From Flaviramulus sp. BrNp1-15 (lineage in GTDB: Bacteria; Bacteroidota; Bacteroidia; Flavobacteriales; Flavobacteriaceae), in NCBI RefSeq assembly GCF_022259695.1, contig NZ_CP092099.1, positions 2,683,501 to 2,747,500 of the forward strand: DNA of 64,000 nucleotides. The letters are read 5' to 3'. Below the pieces are notes generated by a model. It worked only from the letters and a program-made list of their open reading frames with translations, searched no databases and was not told the origin of the DNA. The position numbers and the translations under genes were made by a program. Positions 16,205 through 25,709 of the stretch are shown piece after piece. The stretch's first letter is position 1. Each line of letters starts with the position of its first letter.

Positions 16205-17509
16205 ATGAATCAACCTTTAAATATTTTCTGGTTTCGTCGAGATTTAAGATTAGACGATAATGTAGGTTTTTATGAAGCTTTAAAAAGTGATTTACCTGTA
16301 TTACCAATTTTTATTTTTGATACTGAAATCTTAGAAAAACTACCTAAGGATGATGCTAGAGTTACATTTATTTTTGAAACGCTTCAAAAGATGCGTAAAA
16401 CTCTTCAAAATGAAAACAATAGCAGCATCGGTATATATCAAGGAAAACCTATTGAAATATACAAACAATTAGTTAAAGATTATCAAATTAATACCGTTTT
16501 CACCAATCATGATTATGAACCTTATGCCATAAAACGCGATGATGAAATAAAAACTTTTTTATCTGAAAACGATATTGAATTTAAAACCTTTAAAGATCAA
16601 GTTATTTTTGAAAAAGATGAAGTTGTTAAAAGCGATGGTAATCCATATGTGGTTTACACACCATACATGAAGACTTGGAAAGAAAAGTTTAAAGATTATA
16701 ACCTAGAAATATTTTACACCAATAGCTATTTAGATAATCTAGCAAACAACACACGCTTGCCAAACCTTAGTTTAAGCGATATTGGATTTACAAGATCTGA
16801 GCAAACTATTACAGATTACAATGTCACTCCTACTCTAATACAAGGCTACGAAGCTACCAGAAATTTTCCAGCAAAAGATAGCACCTCCAGATTAGGTCCG
16901 CACCTACGTTTTGGTACGGTAAGTATTCGTAAAATGGTTAAAAAAGCCATTGCCGAAAAAAACGAAATATTCTGGCAGGAATTAATCTGGCGTGAGTTTT
17001 TCATGCAGATTCTTTGGCAATTTCCTCATACAGTTAATAAATCTTTTAAAGCTAAATACGATCGTATAGAGTGGCGCAATAATGAAGATGAATTTAAATT
17101 ATGGTGCGAAGGAAAAACAGGTTATCCGTTAGTTGATGCAGGTATGCGACAACTAAACCAAACCGGATTTATGCATAATCGAGTACGTATGCTTGTAGGT
17201 AGTTTTTTGTGTAAACATTTGCTTATAGATTGGCGTTGGGGAGAAGCTTATTTTGCAGAAAAGCTTCATGATTATGAAATGGCTAGTAATGTTGGTAATT
17301 GGCAATGGGTAGCTGGTTCTGGCGTAGATGCTGCTCCTTATTTTAGAATTTTTAATCCTACAACACAAATTGATAAATTCGACAAAAACTTAGAATACAT
17401 AAAAACATGGGTTCCAAATTTTCAGGAATTAACCTACCCAAATAAAATGGTAGATCACAAATTTGCCAGAGAACGCTGTTTACAAGTTTACAAAGAGGCT
17501 TTAAATTAA
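16205..17509 (+). CDS. phrB: Class I CPD photolyase
   Basis: 434-aa deoxyribodipyrimidine photolyase repairing cyclobutane pyrimidine dimers with FADH- and blue light. Antenna domain starts NIFWFRRDLRLDDNVG. FAD domain motifs: TSRLGPHLRFGTVS, WQELIWREFFMQI, GYPLVDAGMRQLNQTG, HNRVRMLVGSFL, LLIDWRWGEAYFAEKLHDYE and SNVGNWQWVAGSGVDAA, including the tryptophans of the electron chain. It is the last gene of the island operon, starting right after the SRPBCC stop. Confidence 0.96.
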   Translation: MNQPLNIFWFRRDLRLDDNVGFYEALKSDLPVLPIFIFDTEILEKLPKDDARVTFIFETLQKMRKTLQNENNSSIGIYQGKPIEIYKQLVKDYQINTVFTNHDYEPYAIKRDDEIKTFLSENDIEFKTFKDQVIFEKDEVVKSDGNPYVVYTPYMKTWKEKFKDYNLEIFYTNSYLDNLANNTRLPNLSLSDIGFTRSEQTITDYNVTPTLIQGYEATRNFPAKDSTSRLGPHLRFGTVSIRKMVKKAIAEKNEIFWQELIWREFFMQILWQFPHTVNKSFKAKYDRIEWRNNEDEFKLWCEGKTGYPLVDAGMRQLNQTGFMHNRVRMLVGSFLCKHLLIDWRWGEAYFAEKLHDYEMASNVGNWQWVAGSGVDAAPYFRIFNPTTQIDKFDKNLEYIKTWVPNFQELTYPNKMVDHKFARERCLQVYKEALN

Positions 17510-17639
17510 ATTGCTTTAATTCACATTTAATAACAAATCATTTTTGATGTTGCGATTATGATAAAAATCACAATATCTAAAATCCAAATTTCTTACTTTT
17601 AAAGCTAAATAGATTTTCATTTAATTTAATTTATGCTTT

Positions 17640-19307
17640 ATGACCGATTTACAAATAGCCAAAACCATTACCTTAAAACCTATTACAACCATTGCAGAAA
17701 AATTTGGTTTAGACTCAGACCTAATTGAGATGTATGGAAAACATAAAGCAAAATTACCCTTAAAAGCAATTGATAGAAAAGCAGCAAAACAAAGCAATCT
17801 TGTATTAGTTTCCGCCATTTCCCCTACTCCTGCTGGTGAAGGAAAAACAACTATTTCAATTGGTTTATCTGAAGGCTTGAATCGTTTAAATAAAAAAACT
17901 ACAGTAGTTTTAAGAGAACCATCTTTAGGTCCTGTTTTTGGTATAAAAGGCGGAGCAACAGGCGGTGGGTATGCTCAGGTATTACCTATGGAAGACATAA
18001 ATCTTCATTTTACAGGCGATTTTTCAGCAATTGAAAAAGCTCATAATTTACTTGCCGCAATTATTGATAATAATATCCAAAGTAAAACAGCATCTTTAAT
18101 GATTGACCCCAGAACTATTGGATGGAAACGCGTAGTAGATTTGAACGATCGCTCTCTAAGGCATGTTATTGTTGGATTAGGTGGAACAACTTCAGGCGTA
18201 CCTAGAGAAACTGGTTTTGATATTACAGCTGCTTCAGAAATTATGGCTATACTCTGTTTAGCAGAAAACCTAAAAGACCTTAAAAATCGGTTAGGAAATA
18301 TTTTTGTCGGTTATACTTTTGATAAAAAACCTATCTACGCCAAAGATTTGAAAGCTGAAGGTGCTATGACTGTTTTATTAAAAGACGCTATAAAACCTAA
18401 TTTAGTACAAACTATTGAAGGTAATCCGGCAATAATTCATGGTGGACCATTTGCTAATATTGCTCAAGGAACTAACTCTGTAATTGCAACATTAATGGGA
18501 ATGTCTCATTCTGAATATACAGTTACCGAAGCTGGTTTTGGGTTTGATTTAGGAGCCGAAAAATTCTTTGATATAAAATGCCAAAGTGCAAATTTAAAAC
18601 CTAAGGCTGTAGTACTTACAACCACTATTCGCGCTTTAAAATATCACGGAGGAGCAGATTTAAAATCACTCACTACAGAAAATTTAGAAGCACTTAAAAA
18701 AGGGATTCCTAATCTGGAAAAACACCTTGAAAATATTTCAAAATTCAATATAGTTCCAATAATAGCTATTAATAAATTTTTATCCGATACTGATGAAGAA
18801 ATACAATTAATTAAAAATTTTGCAGATTTAAATGGTATAAAAATAGCTGTTGCTGATGTTTGGGCTAAAGGTGGTGAAGGTGCATTAGGATTAGCACAGT
18901 GTGTGATTGATGTAATAGAATCTAACATATCTGATTTTAAACCACTATATCAATGGAAATCTGATGTAAAAACTAAAATTGAAACTATCGCTACAGAAAT
19001 TTATGGTGCAGAATATGTGGAATACACCGCTAAAGCAAAAGCGCATTTAAACAAAATATCTAATTTGGGATTAAATGATTTACCTATTTGTATAGCAAAA
19101 ACTCAAAAATCACTTTCAGATAACCCTAAACTTTTAGGTCGCCCAAAAGATTTCATTATTACTGTTAGAGAAATTGAAATCGCAGCAGGTGCAGGCTTTT
19201 TAATACCTATTACTGGAGATATTATGCGCATGCCTGGGCTTCCGGCTCATCCTGCATCAGAAAAAATGGATATTAATGATGATGGGGAAATAACAGGGTT
19301 GTTTTAA
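17640..19307 (+). CDS. fhs: Formate--tetrahydrofolate ligase
   Basis: 555-aa ATP-dependent enzyme making 10-formyl-THF from formate and THF. The P-loop PTPAGEGKTTISIGL is at about residues 61-75; other family segments are GIKGGATGGGYAQV, RHVIVGLGGT and EAGFGFDLGAEKF. It is 130 bases after the photolyase gene and followed by a terminator, so it may be its own unit. The product feeds purine and formyl-Met synthesis and can be turned into methenyl-THF, the photolyase antenna; a link to the island is only suggestive. Confidence 0.96.
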   Translation: MTDLQIAKTITLKPITTIAEKFGLDSDLIEMYGKHKAKLPLKAIDRKAAKQSNLVLVSAISPTPAGEGKTTISIGLSEGLNRLNKKTTVVLREPSLGPVFGIKGGATGGGYAQVLPMEDINLHFTGDFSAIEKAHNLLAAIIDNNIQSKTASLMIDPRTIGWKRVVDLNDRSLRHVIVGLGGTTSGVPRETGFDITAASEIMAILCLAENLKDLKNRLGNIFVGYTFDKKPIYAKDLKAEGAMTVLLKDAIKPNLVQTIEGNPAIIHGGPFANIAQGTNSVIATLMGMSHSEYTVTEAGFGFDLGAEKFFDIKCQSANLKPKAVVLTTTIRALKYHGGADLKSLTTENLEALKKGIPNLEKHLENISKFNIVPIIAINKFLSDTDEEIQLIKNFADLNGIKIAVADVWAKGGEGALGLAQCVIDVIESNISDFKPLYQWKSDVKTKIETIATEIYGAEYVEYTAKAKAHLNKISNLGLNDLPICIAKTQKSLSDNPKLLGRPKDFIITVREIEIAAGAGFLIPITGDIMRMPGLPAHPASEKMDINDDGEITGLF

Positions 19308-19320
19308 AATATACTAACTT

Positions 19321-19350
19321 AAAAATACGTACAAGTGCGTATTTTTTTTT
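19321..19350 (+). terminator. Intrinsic terminator after fhs
   Basis: Stem AAATACG/CGTATTT with loop TACAAGTG followed by a run of ten T. Confidence 0.85.
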
Positions 19351-19400
19351 GCCTTTAATAGTATTACTTTTGAAGGTGTAATATTACAAATCAACCTGTT

Positions 19401-19640
19401 ATGATACGTTTACAATTAAAACCCTCAATTTTAAAAAGTTTGAATTTCAATAAAGAAAATGAATCTTTAGAAATAGAATTTAAAAAAGATATAAAAACAG
19501 CAAAACATATTGAGATTCCCTTATCTATTATAAAGGATTACGTGAACTCACTTAAAGAAAATATTCTTTTTGAAAACGAAGAAGACAACCATTCTAATTT
19601 AAGAATCGTGTATTCTAACTTTAAAACATCTTTAAATTAA
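19401..19640 (+). CDS. Small hypothetical protein
   Basis: 79-aa acidic/basic mixed protein without signal peptide, membrane helix, cysteine or recognisable domain. Short, with one probable beta region (LEIEFKKDI, HIEIPLSII) followed by a helix. It lies between the fhs terminator and the end of the convergent murA gene, leaving only 2 bases between stops. Codon use looks like the neighbouring genes. Function unknown. Confidence 0.6.
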   Translation: MIRLQLKPSILKSLNFNKENESLEIEFKKDIKTAKHIEIPLSIIKDYVNSLKENILFENEEDNHSNLRIVYSNFKTSLN

Positions 19641-19642
19641 GA

Positions 19643-20950
19643 TTAAACTCTCTCAATCTTAGCACCAATAGCACGCAGACGTTCGTCTATGTTTTCGTAA
19701 CCTCTATCAATCTGTTCAATATTCTGAATTGTAGATGTTCCTTTTGCAGATAGTGCAGCAATAAGTAACGACACACCAGCACGAATATCTGGCGAGGTCA
19801 TAGTAGTTGCTTTTAAGGTCGATTTAAAATCATGTCCTATTACAGTTGCTCTATGCGGATCGCACAATATAATTTTTGCCCCCATATCAATCAACTTATC
19901 TACAAAGAACAAACGGCTTTCAAACATTTTTTGGTGTATTAATACACTTCCTCTTGCTTGTGTAGCTACAACCAAAATGATACTTAATAAATCTGGTGTA
20001 AACCCAGGCCAAGGGGCATCAGAAATGGTTAAAATAGAACCATCAATAAAACTTTGTATTTCGTAACCATCAGTATGTGCAGGAATATGAATATTGTCTC
20101 CTTGCTTTTCAACAGTTATTCCTAACTTTCTAAACACGTTAGGTATTAATCCTAAATCGTTCCAACTTACATTAGTAATAGTAAGTTCACTTTTTGTCAT
20201 AGCAGCTAAACCAATCCAACTCCCAATTTCAATCATGTCTGGTAGCATCGTGTGCTCGGTTCCACCTAAGCTTTCAACACCATCAATAACCAACATATTA
20301 GAACCTACACCGCTAATTTTTGCCCCCATTCTATTAAGCATTCTACATAATTGCTGTAAATAAGGTTCGCATGCTGCGTTGTAAATAGTGGTTTGCCCTT
20401 CGGCTAAAACAGCAGCCATTAAAATATTTGCTGTTCCGGTTACAGAGGCTTCTTCAAGAAGCATATAAGTACCTTTTAGTTTTTTTGCTTCAACACCATA
20501 AAATTGTTCTTCTCTACTGTAACCAAATTTAGCTCCTAGCTTAATAAGGCCTTCAAAATGTGTATCTAAACGACGACGTCCTATTTTATCTCCACCTGGT
20601 TTAGGAATATAACCTTTACCAAATCGTGCTAACAACGGACCAACAATCATGATAGAACCGCGTAAACCTCGACCATCTATTTTAAACTCATCAGATTCTA
20701 AATACTTAAGGTTAACCTCATCGGCTTGAAAAGTATAAGTGCCTTTTGATAATTTTTTAACTTTTACACCAAGTTTTTTAAGTAAACTTATAAGTTTGTT
20801 TACATCTACAATGTCTGGTATATTATAAATTGTAATTAACTCTGGAGTAAGTAAAACGGCACATAAAATTTGTAATGCTTCGTTTTTGGCACCTTGTGGT
20901 TGTATACTTCCTTTTAATTGGTGACCACCTTCAATTTTAAATGTTCCCAT
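19643..20950 (-). CDS. murA: UDP-N-acetylglucosamine 1-carboxyvinyltransferase
   Basis: 435-aa cytosolic enzyme transferring enolpyruvate from PEP to UDP-GlcNAc, the first committed step of peptidoglycan synthesis. Visible: GAKNEALQILCAVLL (about 20-34), LRGSIMIVGPLLARFG and PKPGGDKIGRRRLDTHFEGL. The residue equal to E. coli Cys115 is Asp121 here (GGDKIG), a natural change known to confer fosfomycin insensitivity in other MurA enzymes. It is followed upstream on the same strand by DUF4290 with 6 bases between, likely an operon. Confidence 0.96.
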   Translation of the reverse strand: MGTFKIEGGHQLKGSIQPQGAKNEALQILCAVLLTPELITIYNIPDIVDVNKLISLLKKLGVKVKKLSKGTYTFQADEVNLKYLESDEFKIDGRGLRGSIMIVGPLLARFGKGYIPKPGGDKIGRRRLDTHFEGLIKLGAKFGYSREEQFYGVEAKKLKGTYMLLEEASVTGTANILMAAVLAEGQTTIYNAACEPYLQQLCRMLNRMGAKISGVGSNMLVIDGVESLGGTEHTMLPDMIEIGSWIGLAAMTKSELTITNVSWNDLGLIPNVFRKLGITVEKQGDNIHIPAHTDGYEIQSFIDGSILTISDAPWPGFTPDLLSIILVVATQARGSVLIHQKMFESRLFFVDKLIDMGAKIILCDPHRATVIGHDFKSTLKATTMTSPDIRAGVSLLIAALSAKGTSTIQNIEQIDRGYENIDERLRAIGAKIERV

Positions 20951-20956
20951 GAAGTT

Positions 20957-21595
20957 TTAGTAGCGTTTTCTTTGTCGGTTAGATTTTTTATGATGTCCTT
21001 TCTTGGTGCTTGAATGTTTACTTTTAGTGCGTAATAAGCTGGAAGCGTCTGTTAAATCTTCTTCAGAATCTTTTAAATTAATTTTCCCATCAGAAAGCTC
21101 GTATAAATGTTCATAAATTACCGCATCTTCTACAGTGTCTTTATTCCAATTTAAAAAACACTTCTTCATATGGTTAGCAATCGTATAAGTTAGTGCTTCC
21201 TTAAGTTCACCTTCTTCCCAAGTATTTGCCACATCAATCATGGTTTTAATATTATTTCCGTAAAAACGATATTTAGGATGATTTTGTGGATATCTTAACG
21301 GCTCTGGGCGTTCTTCAAAAAGTTCTTTTGTAGGTTTTTCAAAAGGTGAATCTACATCCAATTCAAAATTAGACATAATGAAAAGTTGATCCCAAAGCTT
21401 ATGCTGAAAATCTGGAACATCACGTAAATGAGGTTGCATATTACCCATTACGGCAATTATAGATTTTGCAACTTTGTTGCGTTCTTCTTTTGACTCTATG
21501 GTTTTTGCGTGATTAATCATTTTTTGCATATGACGCCCGTATTCGGGAATGATTAAATGTTCACGCTCTGTGTTGTATTCTAAGTTATCTATCAA
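20957..21595 (-). CDS. DUF4290 family protein
   Basis: 212-aa soluble helical protein found in Bacteroidetes, function unknown. Family segments: LIIPEYGRHMQKMINHAK (about 14-31), GNMQPHLRDVPDFQHKLWDQLF and YRFYGNNIKTMIDVA. The C-terminus is a low-complexity basic tail (SKHSSTKKGHHKKSNRQRK), suggesting contact with RNA or DNA. It lies directly before murA on the same strand, an arrangement seen in relatives. Confidence 0.88.
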   Translation of the reverse strand: MIDNLEYNTEREHLIIPEYGRHMQKMINHAKTIESKEERNKVAKSIIAVMGNMQPHLRDVPDFQHKLWDQLFIMSNFELDVDSPFEKPTKELFEERPEPLRYPQNHPKYRFYGNNIKTMIDVANTWEEGELKEALTYTIANHMKKCFLNWNKDTVEDAVIYEHLYELSDGKINLKDSEEDLTDASSLLRTKSKHSSTKKGHHKKSNRQRKRY

Positions 21596-21662
21596 AATTT
21601 AATGTGTAGAGTTATATGTTGTTGCATGTAGTTGATATGCTTGTGCAAAATACGAAAAAAAA

Positions 21663-21956
21663 CTAAAGACTTATAACGCCTTCAATTTTTTCTGCAACTT
21701 CCTGATATTTTTCTATAACTGCATCCGGATTTCGCATAAGTAAATTAACAGAAACACTTGTGTATTTTCCGTTTTTAGATTCTACTGTATTAATAACAGC
21801 TCCCATGTTATCAAAAATAACTTCTAATTTAGCTATTTTAACAACATCTGATTTTACAATAAACTTGTATAAATACTCTGCAGGCCAACTGTTAGTTTGG
21901 TACAATTGGTTTTTTAATTTTTCGTAAAATTCTTCTGAATTTGGAGGTGTACTCAT
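21663..21956 (-). CDS. DUF493 (YbeD-like) family protein
   Basis: 97-aa small alpha/beta protein of the DUF493/YbeD family with a regulatory ACT-like fold: WPAEYLYKFIVKSD, then a helix and KNGKYTSVSVNLLM. In E. coli YbeD lies near lipoate genes; its job is not firmly known. It sits 67 bases upstream of DUF4290 on the minus strand and is divergent from the NTPase gene. Confidence 0.85.
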   Translation of the reverse strand: MSTPPNSEEFYEKLKNQLYQTNSWPAEYLYKFIVKSDVVKIAKLEVIFDNMGAVINTVESKNGKYTSVSVNLLMRNPDAVIEKYQEVAEKIEGVISL

Positions 21957-22044
21957 AGTTTCTTTTTCTGCTGCAAATATACAGTTTTGTTTCTATTTTT
22001 TTTATAGCAGTTAAATTCCGATTTTTACATCAAATTTTATACCA

Positions 22045-22584
22045 TTGAACACAAAAAAAATTGTTATAACAGGTGGACCAGGAACGGGTAAATCTACATT
22101 AATTAACGCATTAATTAAAAAAGGTTACACGTGTTTAGAAGAAATATCGAGACAGGTTACTTTAGAAGCTAAAAAAGAAGGTGTAGATCAGCTTTTTTTA
22201 ACCAACCCTTTATTATTTAGTGAACGCCTTTTAAAAGGAAGACAAAAACAATTTATTGATGCTGATGTTTATAAAAACACTACTGTTTTTTTTGATAGAG
22301 GTATCCCCGATGTTTTAGCTTATATGGATTATATTGGTGATACTTACCCTGAAGATTTCATTGATGCTTGCAACCAAGCTATTTATGATGCTGTTTTTAT
22401 TTTAAAACCTTGGGAAGCGATTTATACAAAAGACAATGAGCGTTATGAAAGTTTTGACCAAGCGCTACAAATACATGATAACTTGATAAACACTTATAAA
22501 AATTATAATTATACACTTATTGATGTACCTTTTGATACGGTTGAAAACCGAACCAATTTTATTCTTCAAGTATTAGACATGTAA
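22045..22584 (+). CDS. AAA_28-type P-loop NTPase/kinase-like protein
   Basis: 179-aa P-loop protein with the Walker A motif TGGPGTGKSTLINAL (about residues 9-23) and the acidic VFFDRGIPDVLAYMDYIG, where the Asp-Arg pair resembles nucleoside/nucleotide kinases. The frame opens with TTG at 22045 and no ATG precedes the P-loop, so TTG appears to be the start. RecQ starts immediately after its stop, implying co-transcription. Substrate unknown. Confidence 0.85.
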   Translation: MNTKKIVITGGPGTGKSTLINALIKKGYTCLEEISRQVTLEAKKEGVDQLFLTNPLLFSERLLKGRQKQFIDADVYKNTTVFFDRGIPDVLAYMDYIGDTYPEDFIDACNQAIYDAVFILKPWEAIYTKDNERYESFDQALQIHDNLINTYKNYNYTLIDVPFDTVENRTNFILQVLDM

Positions 22585-24489
22585 ATGGAACACCCAATAA
22601 ACATACTCGAGCGTTATTGGGGTTTTACTTCATTTAGACCTGAACAAGAAGCTATTATTAATGCAGTTATTGATGGTGAAGACTCTTTTGTTTTACTACC
22701 AACAGGCGGCGGAAAATCGTTATGCTTTCAAATTCCGGCATTAGCAAAAGATGGTATTTGCATTGTTATTTCGCCTTTAATTGCACTAATGAAAGACCAA
22801 GTTCAGCAACTAAACAACAAAGGTATAAAAGCCATGGCTATTACAAGTGGAATTAGTTATAGTCAATTAGACACGCTTTTAGATAATTGTATTTATGGCA
22901 ACTATAAATTTTTATATCTCTCGCCAGAACGTTTGCAACAAGAGTTAGTGCAAGAACGTATTAGGCAAATGAATGTTAATTTAATTGCTGTTGATGAGGC
23001 ACATTGTATTTCACAATGGGGAAGCGATTTTAGGCCTGCTTATAAAAACATTGCACTGTTACGTCAATTGCAACCATCTATTAATATTGTAGCTCTAACC
23101 GCTTCGGCAAAACCAGAAGTTGTAGATGATATTATTAAAGAACTGGATTTTATTCAACCTAAAATATTTAAACAATCGTTTTTAAGACCCAATTTAGCTT
23201 ATATGGTGTTTCATGAAAATGATAAATATTACAGACTTGAAACTATTTTAAAAAAAAATCATGCATCTTCTATTATTTATGTTAGAAATAGAAAATCTAC
23301 TCTAGAAGTAAGCGAATTTTTAAAATCTAAAAATATAACAGCTACGTATTATCACGGTGGACTTTCAAATCCTGAAAAAGATACACATATGACTGCTTGG
23401 TTAAACAACCAAAAACAAGTTATGGTGGCCACCAATGCTTTTGGTATGGGTATTGATAAACCAGATGTAAAAACAGTTATACATTTAAATTTACCCGAAA
23501 GCATAGAAAGTTATTTTCAGGAGGCTGGTCGTGCTGGTAGAAATGGAGAAAAGGCGTTTGCAGTTATTTTAAAAAACAACAGTGATGAAGTTTTAGTTAA
23601 AAATCAATTTTTGAGTGTTTTACCCACAGTTGACTTTGTAAAACAAGTATACAGAAAACTCTGCAATTATTTTCAAATATCTTATGGAGAAGGCGCTTAC
23701 CAAACTTTCGATTTTGATTTTAACACCTTTTGCAAAACCTATAAATTTAGTTCAATACTATGTTACAATGCCTTATTGCTACTAGATAGAAATAGTGTCA
23801 TCACTTTATCTAAACAATTTAAAAACAAAGTAACCGTACAATTTATTGTTTCTAACAATGCACTTTTTCATTATTTAGACACACATGAGGATTTTAATAG
23901 TATTGTAAAGTCCATTTTACGTTTGTATGGTGGTATTTTCGACCATATTACAAAAATCGATTTAGGCAAAATTGAAGCTAAAGCTTCAGTAACTGAAAGT
24001 AAACTTATAGATACTTTGCAACAACTAGAGCGTGATGAAATCATCAGTTTAAATTTAGCAAAAACTGATGCTCAAATTACATTTATAGAGCCAAGAGAAG
24101 ATGATAAAACCATAAATAGAATTGCCTCAACAATAGAGCAACAAAACAAATTAAAGCAACAACAAGTTAAGGCTATGCTTAATTACGTTGAAAACGATTC
24201 AGTATGTAAAAGCATACAACTGCTCTCCTATTTTGGTGAAAAAGACACAAAACCTTGTGGTATTTGTTCGGTTTGCATAACTTCTAAAAAGAATGAGTCT
24301 CCAAAAGATATAAACACCATTAAAAAGGATGTTATAGAATTATTAGAAAACGGAGACAAATCATCAAGAGACATCATAGCACATTTAAAATATTCTGAAA
24401 ACGACTTAAAAACGGTTATAAAGTTACTTTTAGAGCATCAAATTATAACATTAACATCAACAAACACATATAAATTAAGTCATTTATGA
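22585..24489 (+). CDS. recQ: RecQ-family ATP-dependent DNA helicase
   Basis: 634-aa 3'-5' superfamily 2 helicase for recombination and replication repair. Motifs: FRPEQEAIINAVI (Q/0 motif), LLPTGGGKSLCFQIP (Walker A), VDEAHCISQWGSDFRP (DEAH plus aromatic loop), ATNAFGMGIDKPDVKTVIH and QEAGRAGRNG. The RQC zinc cysteines appear as SVCKSIQLLSYFG and PCGICSVC. There is no clear HRDC domain; the C-terminus ends with a short winged-helix-like region. Bacteroidetes often have two RecQ types; this is the shorter one. Confidence 0.94.
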   Translation: MEHPINILERYWGFTSFRPEQEAIINAVIDGEDSFVLLPTGGGKSLCFQIPALAKDGICIVISPLIALMKDQVQQLNNKGIKAMAITSGISYSQLDTLLDNCIYGNYKFLYLSPERLQQELVQERIRQMNVNLIAVDEAHCISQWGSDFRPAYKNIALLRQLQPSINIVALTASAKPEVVDDIIKELDFIQPKIFKQSFLRPNLAYMVFHENDKYYRLETILKKNHASSIIYVRNRKSTLEVSEFLKSKNITATYYHGGLSNPEKDTHMTAWLNNQKQVMVATNAFGMGIDKPDVKTVIHLNLPESIESYFQEAGRAGRNGEKAFAVILKNNSDEVLVKNQFLSVLPTVDFVKQVYRKLCNYFQISYGEGAYQTFDFDFNTFCKTYKFSSILCYNALLLLDRNSVITLSKQFKNKVTVQFIVSNNALFHYLDTHEDFNSIVKSILRLYGGIFDHITKIDLGKIEAKASVTESKLIDTLQQLERDEIISLNLAKTDAQITFIEPREDDKTINRIASTIEQQNKLKQQQVKAMLNYVENDSVCKSIQLLSYFGEKDTKPCGICSVCITSKKNESPKDINTIKKDVIELLENGDKSSRDIIAHLKYSENDLKTVIKLLLEHQIITLTSTNTYKLSHL

Positions 24490-24572
24490 AATGAGCTTCG
24501 TTGAATTTTAATATTTTTTAAAAACACTGAGGCGAATTACATTTGACATAAAAACAGAATAAACATCAACAA

Positions 24573-25520
24573 ATGAAAGATTTAAGAATCATATTTATGG
24601 GAACTCCAGATTTTGCAGTTGCCACCTTAAAAACATTAGTAGAAAACAACTATAACATTGTTGGTGTAATTACAGCACCAGACAAACCTGCTGGTCGTGG
24701 TAGAAAACTAAACGAAAGTGCAGTAAAACAGTATGCAAAATCGATTGGTCTAAATATTTTACAGCCAACTAATTTAAAAAACGACCATTTTTTAGATGAA
24801 TTAAGAGCCTTAAAAGCTAATCTTCAAATAGTAGTTGCTTTTAGAATGTTACCCAAAGTAGTATGGCAAATGCCAGAATATGGTACATTTAACTTGCATG
24901 CTTCTTTATTACCAAACTATCGAGGTGCTGCTCCAATAAACTGGGCTATTATAAACGGAGAAACTAAAACTGGAGTTTCTACCTTCTTTATTGATGAAAA
25001 AATAGACACTGGTGATATGATTCTACAAGAAGAAATACTCATAGAACCAGATGAAAATGCAGGAAGTCTGCATGACAAATTAATGAACTTAGGAAGCCAA
25101 TTAGTTTTAACCACTGTTGCTGCCATAGAAAAAGGTGATGTTAAAACGATTAAGCAAAAAGACACCAAAAACATAAAAACCGCCTACAAACTAAATAAAG
25201 ATAATTGTAAAATTAATTGGAATGATTCTTTAGAAAATATATACAACCACATTCGTGGGTTAAGTCCCTACCCTGCCGCATGGTGTAAATTAATAAATGA
25301 AAATGATGAGTTGGATATAAAGATATATGAAGTTGAAAAAGTATACGAATCACATTCATTAAAAACAGGTACAATTATTTCATCTAAAAAAGAACTAAAG
25401 GTTGCAGTAGCAAAAGGTTACATAATTATAAAGGAAATGAAGCTACCAGGTAAGCGTACTATGGATGCAAAATCACTTTTAAATGGATATACATTTGAAG
25501 CAAATGCCAAAGTGCTGTAA
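24573..25520 (+). CDS. fmt: Methionyl-tRNA formyltransferase
   Basis: 315-aa enzyme adding a formyl group from 10-formyl-THF to initiator Met-tRNA. Seen: IIFMGTPDFAVATLKTL at the N-terminus, PDKPAGRGRKL, the catalytic NLHASLLPNYRGAAPINWAI (Asn-His and SLLP loop) and the C-terminal tRNA-binding domain from about 205 (NIYNHIRGLSPYPAAW). Normal length. It uses the product of Fhs encoded at 17640. Confidence 0.97.
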   Translation: MKDLRIIFMGTPDFAVATLKTLVENNYNIVGVITAPDKPAGRGRKLNESAVKQYAKSIGLNILQPTNLKNDHFLDELRALKANLQIVVAFRMLPKVVWQMPEYGTFNLHASLLPNYRGAAPINWAIINGETKTGVSTFFIDEKIDTGDMILQEEILIEPDENAGSLHDKLMNLGSQLVLTTVAAIEKGDVKTIKQKDTKNIKTAYKLNKDNCKINWNDSLENIYNHIRGLSPYPAAWCKLINENDELDIKIYEVEKVYESHSLKTGTIISSKKELKVAVAKGYIIIKEMKLPGKRTMDAKSLLNGYTFEANAKVL

Positions 25521-25624
25521 ACCCTTATTCTCATTGATATTGTAAAATAATCGACGAAATGCATTGTCTTTGTTAACAAAAGAGCTAAGTTATTAACAAT
25601 AGCATGCATTTCCCTTGCTATTAC

Positions 25625-25654
25625 TTGCGTGATTGCATAATCCGTATAAATTTG
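25625..25654 (+). promoter_or_regulatory. Consensus Bacteroidetes promoter for the HU gene
   Basis: TTG at 25625-25627, a spacer of exactly 19 bases, and TAAATTTG at 25647-25654. The start codon of the HU gene is 55 bases downstream. Confidence 0.75.
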
Positions 25655-25709
25655 TAGAGGATTTAACAAAATGTTTAACCAATTTTATTAATAATTAAAT
25701 TTTTATATT

